Below are positions 39,901 through 51,900 of a stretch of 64,000 bases of DNA, in pieces. The stretch is from Opisthocomus hoazin. Taxonomy: Eukaryota; Chordata; Aves; Opisthocomiformes; Opisthocomidae. The translations under genes were made by a program, and so were the position numbers. How positions within the stretch are numbered: the stretch's first letter is position 1; the number at the start of each line of letters is the position of its first letter. The notes beneath the pieces are model-generated. The model had not been told where the DNA came from and made no database searches. It saw only the letters and a program-made list of their open reading frames with translations. The DNA is taken from the NCBI RefSeq assembly GCF_030867145.1, contig NC_134421.1, forward strand, positions 22,327,979 to 22,391,978. The letters are read 5' to 3'.

Positions 39901-42900
39901 TGGCTCCCTGGTGGAGGGCTGGAGTATTCCTTCAGAGGCTGGAGATCCCAGGAGCTATTCCTCCTGTTCTTACCTGGGGGTATTGAGCAGTGGTAGTGAA
40001 TTTGGGGAGAGCGCCATGTTTCCCTGGGGAGCCTCCGGTGTGACAGGCAGTGTCAGGCAAACTGCTTTGGAGTCACCCCCAGGCTGAAGTCCAAGAAGCT
40101 ACATCAAAGAGCAGGTGAAGAAGCATCCCAGGCACTTTGCAGAATGGAAATGAAGTATTCACGATCTAGCTGCTGTTAAAATGTTGCTCTTCGTGATATT
40201 CTTGTAAGATAATATAAGTTTTCATAAATTTCGCATTTTACTAGTGTGGTAATACAGCTGTGATAAAGGAATCTAGAAAACCTAACAGAATTTGTGGAAA
40301 CTTCAGGCAGGCAAGACTGATGTATCTAAAAAAGGTTTTGTAAGGATTAAGGAAAGAATCTAAAAATATATTTTCCCTCTCATTAGTTTATATTTGAGGT
40401 TTATTTCTGTAATATGCCCTACTTAGTTCAAAGAGCAGCCTTGGTGCCTCCACAGTGTGTATTTTGAGTGTTTGTCAGTGATCTTCGGGTTTGGAATTTT
40501 TTTTCCTTCAGGATCATACAATGAAAATTGTTGGAATTGGCAAGTATGCCTTAACCAAAACCTGTACTTCTTAGTAACATTTGTATCTTGTGCTATAGCA
40601 GAATCAAAACAGTTTACTTCTGAAAAATAATTTTTAAACTCTACCTTTTTCTGTATTATATCCTAGATATTTTGTATGTTAGTATTACATATTAGAAAAT
40701 TCACAGAACTGATTTTATAAAAAAATTATTTATCTATTTTAGATTGTTCTGTCATTGAAGTTTTACTGAAAGAACTTAAGGATGTATCGTTACCCTGTTA
40801 GGAAACTGAAAGGTGAAAATAAAGCTTTGAAGTGATTACCTACTGCAGTCAAATGCCATGCATGCACTTTCCATGGTTCCATTAGATTTAATGCGTACAA
40901 TGTTGACAGCCGAGTTTGTAATGAGCAATAGCAAGGCTTGACTGTGGGGACATTTTAAAAAAATTGCTAAAGAATATATAAATTAAAAGAGTTTCTTCTA
41001 TGTTCTTGCTAACCTGTTTTCTTAGCTTTTTTTTTAACACTGCTGTCAACAGATTCAGCAAGAATTTAATAAGCAACTTGCCTGTTTGTAAAATTTGTCC
41101 TCTTTAAGTACTTTGAACTAGAAAAATTGTTTCATTGTTTTTTTATGTTGTTTTATAACCACAACATATTTTAAGATCAGTGGGGAGGAAAAGTGTTCTT
41201 TTTCTGCGTAAAATAAATACTTTTTTTTTTTAATAAATAGAAACTCTAAAAAAAAAATACTACAGTGTAAAATTAATGTTGTGAATTATGTTGTCCTGCA
41301 ACTAGGGCGTCACTATGGAGCAGTAACTTGTGAGGGATGCAAAGGATTCTTTAAAAGGAGTATACGGAAGAATTTAGTTTATTCGTGCCGAGGAACAAAA
41401 GACTGTGTCATTAACAAGCACCACCGGAATCGATGTCAGTACTGTAGGCTGCAGAGATGCATCGCATTTGGGATGAAACAAGATTGTAAGTCTCAAGAAG
41501 TGTAAATTATTTTAGGTGGCAACTGTGTTAATGTTTGTGCTACAAAAGATAGGCTTTGTATTAATACAGATTGTTCAGTTTTTCTGTGTGTAAATGAAGC
41601 TGCTGAATGTTTCTAATCTTTCTGCCGCCTTATCGCTTTTTCCCCAACTGGGGTTGCTGGCTGTTGCTGATCACTCTTGGCAAAGCTCTGCAGAGACAGT
41701 TTTCGCAAGGTGGAGATCCATAGTAATCTAGAGTTCAGTTCTTACTGATTCTTGCAGATTTCAAGTCCCTTTTTAGATTTCCATACATTGGATGTAGTGA
41801 TTCAATACCACAGCAGTATCGGAATACTAAATGTGCAGAAAATCCTGCCATAGATGAATTCTTCAGCCCTGATACTGCCAGGCTGTTGCTGTACTCACAG
41901 TATTAGTCTTGTGCTCTGCGCTCTGCCATACAGCTCTATTTTGCTGAACCTCTTGAACCTCTGTGGACATTCCCGTCCTTACAGCCCTGCTTCTGTCAGC
42001 AGAAGCCAGCAATGCTTTTCCAGCACAGAGAAAACGAATTCAGAAAGGGAGGAAAAGCTGAGGGGGGAAGTGGGTCTTTACCCCTTTACTGTCTAGTTCA
42101 GTTGGCAGTACTTTCCCCCTCCACAAAAGACTTCTCGAGCAGAGCAAAAGTGCTGGAGCTGGGGATCAGAAGTCAGGAAAAGGATCTCTGGGTCGTGGGG
42201 CAATACTGAGCAGAGGAGAGGATTGCTTAATGGTAAGAAGTCTCGTTCCTCACTGGAGTGGGGAGAGGAAAGAAAACTCAGCACCATCTTGTGCTGTAGC
42301 TCCCTCAGTGGGGTTATTTGTCCCTTAAAGAAGCATTGGCCCTTGCTCAGCAAACTCAGATCCAGCTAGCGAGCACAGGGTTAGCAAAGGAAGATAAAAA
42401 AACTTTTGCCTCTATCTCCCACGCTTTCAAAGCACTGTTTGTGGGTTTCAGGCAGGCTTTAATGGCATTGTCGATACTTGATGATAATATGACATTCTGG
42501 TTTATGATACTTACCATTGTAAAAATTCGAATATCATCACAGTCTGCTGCTAACTTGAAAGCTTTTTAATTTTTTTCTTTAGTTACACATTTTCCAAATC
42601 TGCATAATTGAAGAAAAACAATAGGTTTTTTTCCTGTTTGCGTTTGTGTTTTAAAATAATGAACATTCAGGATTCTTTTTATAGGCTTAAACAGCTTCTA
42701 CAGTACAATTGTAGTATTGTGCAGTACAATATTAAAGAGGCTCTGCTAGCCAGTAGCCAGTGCTTATCAGGCTGGTGAATTGATGCATGTTTTAAATTAC
42801 ATATAGGCCTGGTTTGTGACTCTCTCTCAGGATCTTAGTGCAGTCTAAAAATGACTTCCAGCACTTTAAAATTGTGGAAGAACAACTTACTGCGTGTTTT

Positions 42901-45900
42901 TAAAAGATTTGTTCTTTGTAAATACCTTTTATTAATTAATTATTAATGCTATGTACTGTTATTTTTCCAGAAATTAAATTTTCTTCTTAAATGTTTAAAA
43001 TCAAACTGTAAGCTGTTTTCTTCTGGCTTTATTCCATAGAGCTAGAGTGTTCCCGATAGTTTATAACACTGTAAGTTCCATTTTAATGTTCTCCAATGCC
43101 CACAAAGCAAGGTGATGTATCTGTAGGCTAAAGTCCACATTCAGTCCCCCTAGTTTCACTGAACTATTCAGATTAAAAATCTGCTTCTACTTTGAAGTCA
43201 GTGATTGTGGGTCAGGATGTCACCCAGATCTTAAATGGTCCGAACTGAACTTTGTGAATGTCCCTTTCCCTCTGTATTGTCCAAGCTCCTAACTTGGGAC
43301 GCTTCTTCAAGTGCATAAAGTTATGTGGGTTCAACCCAGACACACGATCCATGGAAAATGGTACCATGAGTCCTTTACGAATTAGCTGAGAGTGTGGGAT
43401 CATAGAATGCTTTGGGTTGGAAGGGACCTTTAGAGGTCATCTAGCCCAACCCCCCTGCAGTGAGAAGGGACATCTTTGGCTAGACCAGGTTGCTCAGAGC
43501 CCCGTCCAACCTGGCCTTGAATAGGGCCTCCACTACCTCTCTGGGCAACCTGTTCCAGTGTTTCACCACCCTCATGGTAAAAAAGTTCTTCCCTATATCT
43601 AGTCTAAGTCTACCCTCCCTGAGTTTAAAGCCATTACTCCTTGTCCTATCGCAACAAGCCCTGCTGAAAATATTTTCCCCATAGTGAAACTGAGAGAAGG
43701 AGAAGGTGTAAGCCTCCACTTAAAGATCCAAATTAAAAATAACAGGATTTCTCCCTTAATTGTAACTTGAAAAATTAAGTGTCTATATGTTTGGTACTTA
43801 ATAGTTGCATACTGGTTTTTTAGCTGTGCAGTGTGAGAGGAAACCTATTGAAGTGTCAAGAGAAAAATCTTCGAACTGTGCAGCTTCTACAGAAAAGATC
43901 TACATTCGGAAAGATCTCTGTAGTCCATTAGCTGCAACTCCAACTTTTGTAACAGACAATGAAACAGCAAGGTATGTAAATTCTACTCAGAAGCAGCTAT
44001 CTCTGTTTCCTGAAACAAAAGAAATAATTTTAAAATTAATTAAAATGTGTGCTGGTTTGTGTCAGATCGACAGGTCTACTGGAATCGGGAATGTTTGTTA
44101 ACATTCATCAGTCCTCAATAAAAAGTGAGCCTGCTGTGCTGATGACTCCAGATAAGGTATATGATGATGTGACTGATTTATGAAGTAGGGTTGATTGCTG
44201 TAATTGTGTATGTAGGAGGGAAGGGTGTTTCTGTTTTGTTGTACTTCTGTTTTGTTAAATTCATTTTTAAAACACTCCTTTACAACATTAGCTAGTGTTG
44301 CAAATGCCTTCTCTTCACAAGAATGCTTTTAACTCTCCATAACCAGTGCTTAAAACTCTACAGAATAAATGCCTTCCTCCATGTTTTTAGATAGCTTTAA
44401 GGGCTGCGTTATTTTTCTTTATATTGGACAATCCTAGCACTTGGATATTTCTTTTGTACCAATAGTGTGACATGTTTGCAAAACCTCACGTGGCGTTATC
44501 ACAGTGTATTTCATAAATACTGTTAGGTTTTTTTCCCCCTGAACTGCTAATGTTTTGCAAAGCTATTAAGAGCTAGCTCAGCAACAATCTTATTTCTGAA
44601 CTGGTTTTCCTTTGTTTCCATTTTGTTACATTTACTGATCCACTAAAGCCATGTGATAACTTCCCTGCACATGCAGTGTAGGAAGCTTTTGTGTTTTTCT
44701 AGCTGATATTAAATTACCTCATACCATTTTCATGCATTTTGCCTCGCTGGCTCTGTCTGCAAAAGGCCTCATCAAAAGTTGTTTATTCCATTTCACTTTT
44801 CTGGCTCTGTTTGTAGAGTACAACAACACAAGCTAAAGGACATGCAGCATGCTGGCATTAGCAGCAGCATACTCGTCTGCAATCATGCACTTTCCTTATT
44901 GATTTTTTTTTTTTTTGTGGGGCAGAGTGGGAAACATGTCTTAGAGCCTCTCTGAGTTGCTGGTCACTACTGAATCACGTTGCTCCCTTGCCATTGAATA
45001 AAGACATAAAAACGAAAAAGGCTTCAGCAGAATTCTTTTTCTGCTTGCTTTTATCCATTCCTTCTTTCCAAATACTCTTCTACCCTGTTACTACTGACTC
45101 ATTTACAGGAGGGAGGAAGGAAGATGCTAAAAATATAATCTTATGCAGTGGAGATAATAAATTCTTGTTCTGCACTTGCTTACCATCCGTAGCATTCTTT
45201 CTAAAAGAAATAGATGGCTGTTACCTTTAAAAGTAAATGTCTATACGTTTCATATTTAAGAAGCAGTGCAGTGTCTAATTGCTGCATTATGATTACTCAG
45301 TTACTGAAAACAATAATTTTCTTATAGGTCTATTCACATCGTTTGTGTAAAAGTTAGATTCTCCTGCTGCAAGTTAACTGCTACCAATACAAGAGAATTA
45401 AAAACTGTACTTTTCCCCTAGGTTGAAGCATGTCAGGGAGATTTAAGTACACTGGCAAACGTGGTGACTTCATTAGCAAATCTCAGTAAATGCAAAGACA
45501 TGTCACAAAGCAGTACAGAGCTATCTATGATTGAGAGTTTAAGTAATGGAGATGCATCATTATCTGAACTCCAGCAAGAAGAACAAGCTAGTAGTGATGT
45601 TACAAGGTAAGGCATGTTACACTTGAAAATATGGGTCATTTAACTGCATTAAAAATAAGTCTAAGCTCATGTAGAAGGGAAATCTTCTAAGATTCTTCCA
45701 AGTGAAATCATCTGAGAATTAAATACTTCCAGTTGTTTGTACTAAAAGTGAATTTCAATGTAAATCTCATGGCTTTTGGTTGTCCTTAACATGTCTTAGA
45801 TCTTGTACTATAGCCCAAGTACTTTATATCATCCTAGAAAACTGTTTCTTAGAGATCTCGCCTGTGTAAGTAGTTTAATGCCTGTAACTATTAATCACCT

Positions 45901-48900
45901 TGAAAGCTTGGAAAGGATTTTGTTTCTACACAGGAGAACTCACAGAATTCTCACCATCAGTACAAATACATTCATTGAGTATCTTACAAACCTGTGTCTT
46001 GCACTGATTTTAACTGAGCCATTTTGGTGAGCATATGTGTAAAATACTCTGTGTAGTACGTGCTCACTTACTTGGTCAATCACAGTCGTGTTCTTCCTTG
46101 GTTGTTATCTCATGCAAGCTTCTGACAGCTGTCCCAGCAGTATTCCCTTACATGCCATCTACGTTGTACATACTGTTTTGAAAATGTGTATGTGGAGTAA
46201 ATCCACCAAAGACAAAAAGATTGGTGGATAGCAAAGTAGCTTGTACTGACTGAAATGCATCATTTCCCCCATAGTTTCTACTGCTTTGTATAGTTGCAAG
46301 CAGATTGTATTTGTTCTGGTCCTTTCTTTATAAGCTGCTTAGAAAGTCAACGTGACTTCATATAGGTGCCAATTCTGGCCTTTGCTGTGTCTCCCTAGGT
46401 AAAGAATATAAGAATATACTGTGTAAATAGTATGGTTGTTGGTGCTGATAAACTTCATTCAATACTGCAGCTGTTCAAAAAAGGTGTAGTAATGAAGTTG
46501 CATGATAATATTTCATTTCTTTATTTCCTGGAATTTTCAGATGCTTGCTTGTGCCAACTTCAGCGTTTCTGTTCAGTTTTTAAAATCTGACTATAACAAG
46601 GCACCAGGTTCTCTCAGCCAGAGAGCTTGAAAGAGCTCCGACTCAGCTCAGTGCGAACTCTTGTCCAGTCGGTTACCTAATGGATTTCCAGTGGGGAGCT
46701 TCGAGTTAAATATTCCTGGGAAAGGGAAGTGGTTACCCAAGCAGAAACTAAAATTTTTATCTAAATCTTTAATTTCCTTGCCAGGCCCTATGCCAGCTTG
46801 ATCTAACAGATGCAGATGTTTACTGAAGAAAAAGAGTTTGAGGGATTTCAGGAAGCAAGTTTTATCCATCCGTGTTTTTCGTGTATTTTATTCTATTCCA
46901 TTGCTTGCAGCTACAGTAATTAAGCTTTCGCTTTTGCTGACACAAATTTAGTGTACAACTTTGTTACTAGCATTCCACTGCTATTGTATTGTAATGTTAT
47001 GTGCCTTGTCCTTTAATGACTTCGTTATCTATGTGCATTTTTTACAGTTTAGCACCAGTCCTATATATCTGTTAGTGACTGGGTCTGACGAAAAGAGAAC
47101 AAAAGTTGTTTTCAGGAAGGGATCTCAATACAATGTATTTTAATGTTGATTATACCTCTTTTTCTCACTTTGTGGGCCAGGTTTTCATAGCTTCCAGGCA
47201 AGCTTTGCTCTAGATTCTTTTTTCCTTGGTGTTTTACCTTGCAGTCATTACTCATGTTGGGCCTTCATGTGTGAAAAGGGCCCACAACGCTGAGCCATGA
47301 GGAAGCGAAGCTGCTACTGGCTTCTGCGGGCTTGCTGCTCTCAATTTGTGAGATAGGAGGGAGAAGATTTCTTTGGAAGCAGATATTGAAGAATAACTTA
47401 GAAACAAAGTCAGTGGCCAGTTTACCGGCCCACCGTATTTATAAAGCGCTCTTCAGCCTGTACTAGAAGTAGTACAGGATGTGGCGGATGCCTATGACAT
47501 TTACCTTTCGTGGAAAGGAGCGATCTTGTTCCTCGCTTACATTTCTGACCCTGCTACATAAAGAGCCCTGTAGAGATCCTATTTTTCCTGAGCAGCAGCT
47601 GCCACGGGGCCGCTGGGTTTGCCTGTTCTACCCAAGGCTGCCAGGAGCTACGCAGGACCTGCAACTCAGATGATCTATCAGGAGGCTGATAACATAACTT
47701 CTAGTTTACTCATGAATGCATTCCCTGTATGCCTATTTGCCTTATAGCTGAGAGAGAAAACATCCCAGGTATATCTGTTTAGTCCACTCGTGCATGCCCC
47801 AGTCACCCTCATGTGTACAGATGAAGGTGTATGGGGTAGTGTAGGACCAAAAAGTATTTTATTTACCATCGCGAGCCTGAGGCAGTGTCACCAGCTCTTT
47901 TATTGTGTTTCTTTGGTTGTAAAATGGTTATGTCAAACATAGTAAACACTTAGATTTTTTTTTTTTTTTTTTTTAGCACGTTAATGAATATAGATAGCCA
48001 GGGAGTGTGGGGGAAGAGAAGGTGGCAAAGGTCTACTCCAGAATTTGGCATAAAATCAGTAATTTTAGATTCTGTGGTAATAAACATGTCTCTATAAATT
48101 GAGAATCAGCTCTACATACAAGCTGATAATCAGCTTCTGTAAAGTTTTCAGACCTCAGTGTGTAAGTTTTTCATGCAATATTGTATACTAATGATACTGC
48201 TCTCAGGATATGTCATGTGTCTGTAAGCATTGATCAAGTCTGTATATCAAGATATATCAGCTGTGATTCTCAGGTGTATTTATGAACAAAAAAACAGAAC
48301 TGTTATCAAGCAACAAAATGATGAGTAATATATCTGTGCCTATCCTGACATCTCCCCCGTCACGTTTGTGCACGTGACAGGAGTCACTGTCCCGCATCAA
48401 AGGATGCTAAGGATGGTACTGAAAGCATGAGAGTGCTTTCTTTTACGGTCTTTTCAAATCCAAGTTGGATAACCTAACCACAACTCATTACTTAAAAAAA
48501 GGCTTATTCTGTTTGTGCTTCATAGCAGCAGAATTCTGTAATTTATACGTGCATTGAGTTGCTTTAGCAGCAGTCTGATGACCGTCTGCTGAAAACGCTC
48601 ATGCCAGCGCTCTCAGTAAACATCCCTAAAGAGATCTTGAGAGGCAAACTGTGATTCAGCAGCACAATCAGTATGTCAAAACTGTGAATTTGCTGGTAAC
48701 TAGTGTGAACAGGATCTGCTGCTAGTTTTTGTTTCAGGGCCACTGTAAGTTGGAGTTTTTCAGGGATTTTGTTCAGTCGAGTGTCAGGAGAAGCACGCTA
48801 CTGACTTATTTTCAAAATCTGGTTCTTCGAAACAGACATCTAAATACAGGATTCAGACATGTGCAGGTTCCTCCTAAACTAAAACAGTCTCCAAAATGAA

Positions 48901-51900
48901 ATTTTATTTTCTTTTTGCTTGTTTGTTGTTCTTTTACAGGGCATTTGATACTCTTGCAAAAGCATTAAATCCAGGAGAGAGTGCAGCGTGCCAGAACTCA
49001 GAAAGTGTTGAAGCCGGTGTACAGCTGATTGGTGGGGAAACAAGCATGAATATCGTTGAGATAGAGGGGCCACTACTCAGTGATGCACATGTAGCATTCA
49101 GGGTACTTAATGTTTTTTTACTGTTGGCTATTTATAACCATTTTAACATAGGAATATAAAATAATGATCTGATAAATCTTCTTTTTAATTTCTTAGAAGA
49201 GTAACTATTTGTTCAGGTTCATTTCTGAATGCACTGCTTTTGTTCACTGGTTAACTGTTTGTTTGGGAAAACCTATAGCTCTCTTCAGTGGTTTAGCTGC
49301 ACTGTTTATTTTATAGCTTATTACCTTAAAAATACTAGGTAATCCATGCAAGAGGATTTACGTAGACAAGACTTGCACGAACCAGAGAGTCAGCATCCAC
49401 ATTCTCCCGTGTTAACAGGTGGATCTGATGCAATCTGCAATTGGATTTTGAGACTCTTTAAGTGTATTTATCAATTTCTCCTTTGTGTATATACCCTATT
49501 GTAGTGTGATACTGATTGATTTTAATCATTAAAGCAAAAGACAGTTTCTTTTTTAGTGAGCCATGTATTTTCTGGCTTTATATCTCATTTTACAAGTCTG
49601 CAGAAATTCTTTTAGCCATTTTTCTTCGTCTTATTCATGGACAAATCAAAAAGCTTCCTCATCTGAAAACTTTTTCAGTACCAGGCATTTTATTAAACTT
49701 TGTCCCTCTGTGCTGATTTTGGCTGGGATAGAGTTAATTTTCTTCACAGTAACTGGTAAGGGGCTGTGTTTTGGATTTGTGCTGGATAATAATAATACAG
49801 GGATGCTTAGTTACTGCTGAGCAGTGCTCTCTCAGAGTCAGGGCCTTTTCTGCTTCTCACACCACCTGCCCACCCGCGCGTAGGCTGGGGGTGCACAAGA
49901 AGTTAGGTGGGGACACAGCCGGGACAGTTGAGCCCAGCTGACCAAAAGGATATCCCGTACCATAACGGCGTCATCCTCAGCAATAAAACTAGAGGGGAGG
50001 TTGGTGAGTGGGCCGCTGCTCGGGGACTGGCTGGTCATCAGTCAGTTGGTGGAGAGCAGTTGTTTTCATTTGCATTGCTGGTCTTTCTTGGGTTTTATTT
50101 CTCTCTTTGTTAATTTTTATTATTTTTAATTTTCCTATTCATTGCAACTTATTAAATTATTAAACTGGTTTTATCTCAACCCATGAGTTTTCTTACTTTT
50201 ACCCTTCTGATGCTCTCCCCCTATCCCGCTGGGAGGGGAGTGAGCGAGTGGCTGCGTGGTGCTTGTTTGCCAGCTGGGGTTAAACCACAACACCCTCTCA
50301 TCAGCACGTTTTGATTACTCAAATGAACATCTCTCTAATGCAAATGTCAGGGTTTTTTTTTAATTGTTAGCCATACCATTATATTAATAAGCATTAATTT
50401 CTGAAGGTAAAACTATAACACTATATTTAGCAATTTTGCATCAAATCCCACTTTTTTCACATATGCAGTGAACGCCACTGATTTTACTCATGTAGGTTGA
50501 GAAAGGAAGAGCTGATCCTTGCTGATTAAATTGATTATCTTTTTAGCACTTGGGAGCAGCTGTATATGAGGTATTTTACTCACACTTCAAAAGATTTTTT
50601 GATGTATTTATTTGTAAAATATTAATTAAAAGTACAAAACAAGATGTTTTGTGAAGTAGAATTACCACACACACCCTCCCCAGGAATTGTGTTAACTCCT
50701 CTAATTTTTCAGGCCACTTACTCCACTTCTCTGGGGGAAGCTTTAGAAAGTAATGATGCCCCTGTGTTTGTATTTTTAATATATTTATCTACTTCATTCT
50801 AATTAGTGATTCTTCTAAAATTTTTATTCTTTGAGAGTGTCTCAAAAGTTGAGTTTTGTAACTGTGGCTAATAAAGAAAACAGTCATTCAATTTTATTTT
50901 GGGATTATCTGATGTTTATTTCAAAAACAGTTTTACTTTTTCACTTGAAAGAAACTCTACCATGGAAAGAAATTCTTAGTAGCTTATTATCTATCATAAA
51001 AGAAATTTTTACCATGTTTTTTTTATGAAGAAAGTCAAAGAACTGACTTGCGCTTTTTTTTTGTTTTTTTTGCCAGCTCACCATGCCTTCTCCTATGCCT
51101 GAATATCTTAATGTTCACTATATCTGTGAGTCTGCCTCCAGGTTGCTCTTCTTGTCCATGCACTGGGCACGTTCCATTCCTTCTTTCCAAGCTTTAGGGT
51201 AAGTCTTCAGCTACTCTATTCACTCACGTTGGGAATATGCACTTTTTAGTTTTTTAGTTTCACTGTCTTCTTCAGGGACATTCAAAAATATAAATCTACT
51301 TACTAAAACTGTTCTATAAATCTTCATCATGAAGATAAATTTTTGGAATCAAAACTACTCCCAACTTCAGTCCAGTTCAGATACTTTGGTTGGGTTTTGA
51401 AGGAAAAAGGAGTAGATTTGTAACAATCAAATGCCTGCACACTGCTACTTCTATAATAAATTTTTAGTAAATAGGACTTCCTATCATTTTTTATTAGCTA
51501 GATCCCAAACGAAGATGCTTATCAGACAACCACCAAAAAGAAACGCCTGTCTGGATCCCCAAGTATTGTTATCTTCATAGGTGAATCAGTAGTAATAATT
51601 TTGCCTTTAATAACCTATATGAAGAAAATGGTTAGCTAGATTCAGCAAGCATGCAGGATGAAGTTGTTTAATTTCAGGGGATTTTCCAAGAACAAGTGGT
51701 TGCTGTAACCAGAAAGTAGTTCTTATTAATCTTTTTACAGTTTGTATAACATCTGGCTTTTCGCTTTTCCAGCAGAATTCAGTGTGTCGCTTAAAACTCT
51801 TAAGCTAAATGTAGAAGTACATTGCCAATCATAATGAGCAAGCATCTCAAAACAGCATGGTGAACAGTGATTTATGTTACTTTCAGAAGTAATTTTATGA

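Noticed and set aside
41281..41505. Single open frame around exon 6 taken as a small zinc-finger gene
   Set aside because: It is the NR2C1 exon 6 with unspliced intron on both sides; the splice sites at 41306 and 41485 join in phase to exons 5 and 7.
47955..47976. T20 followed by AG, which resembles a splice acceptor in intron 9
   Set aside because: No open frame continuous with exon 9 or exon 10 follows and no donor fits; better explained as a homopolymer run.
49516..50113. Open frames inside the intron 10 LTR
   Set aside because: Solo LTR with no internal coding region; the frames do not resemble retroviral proteins and start in flanking sequence.
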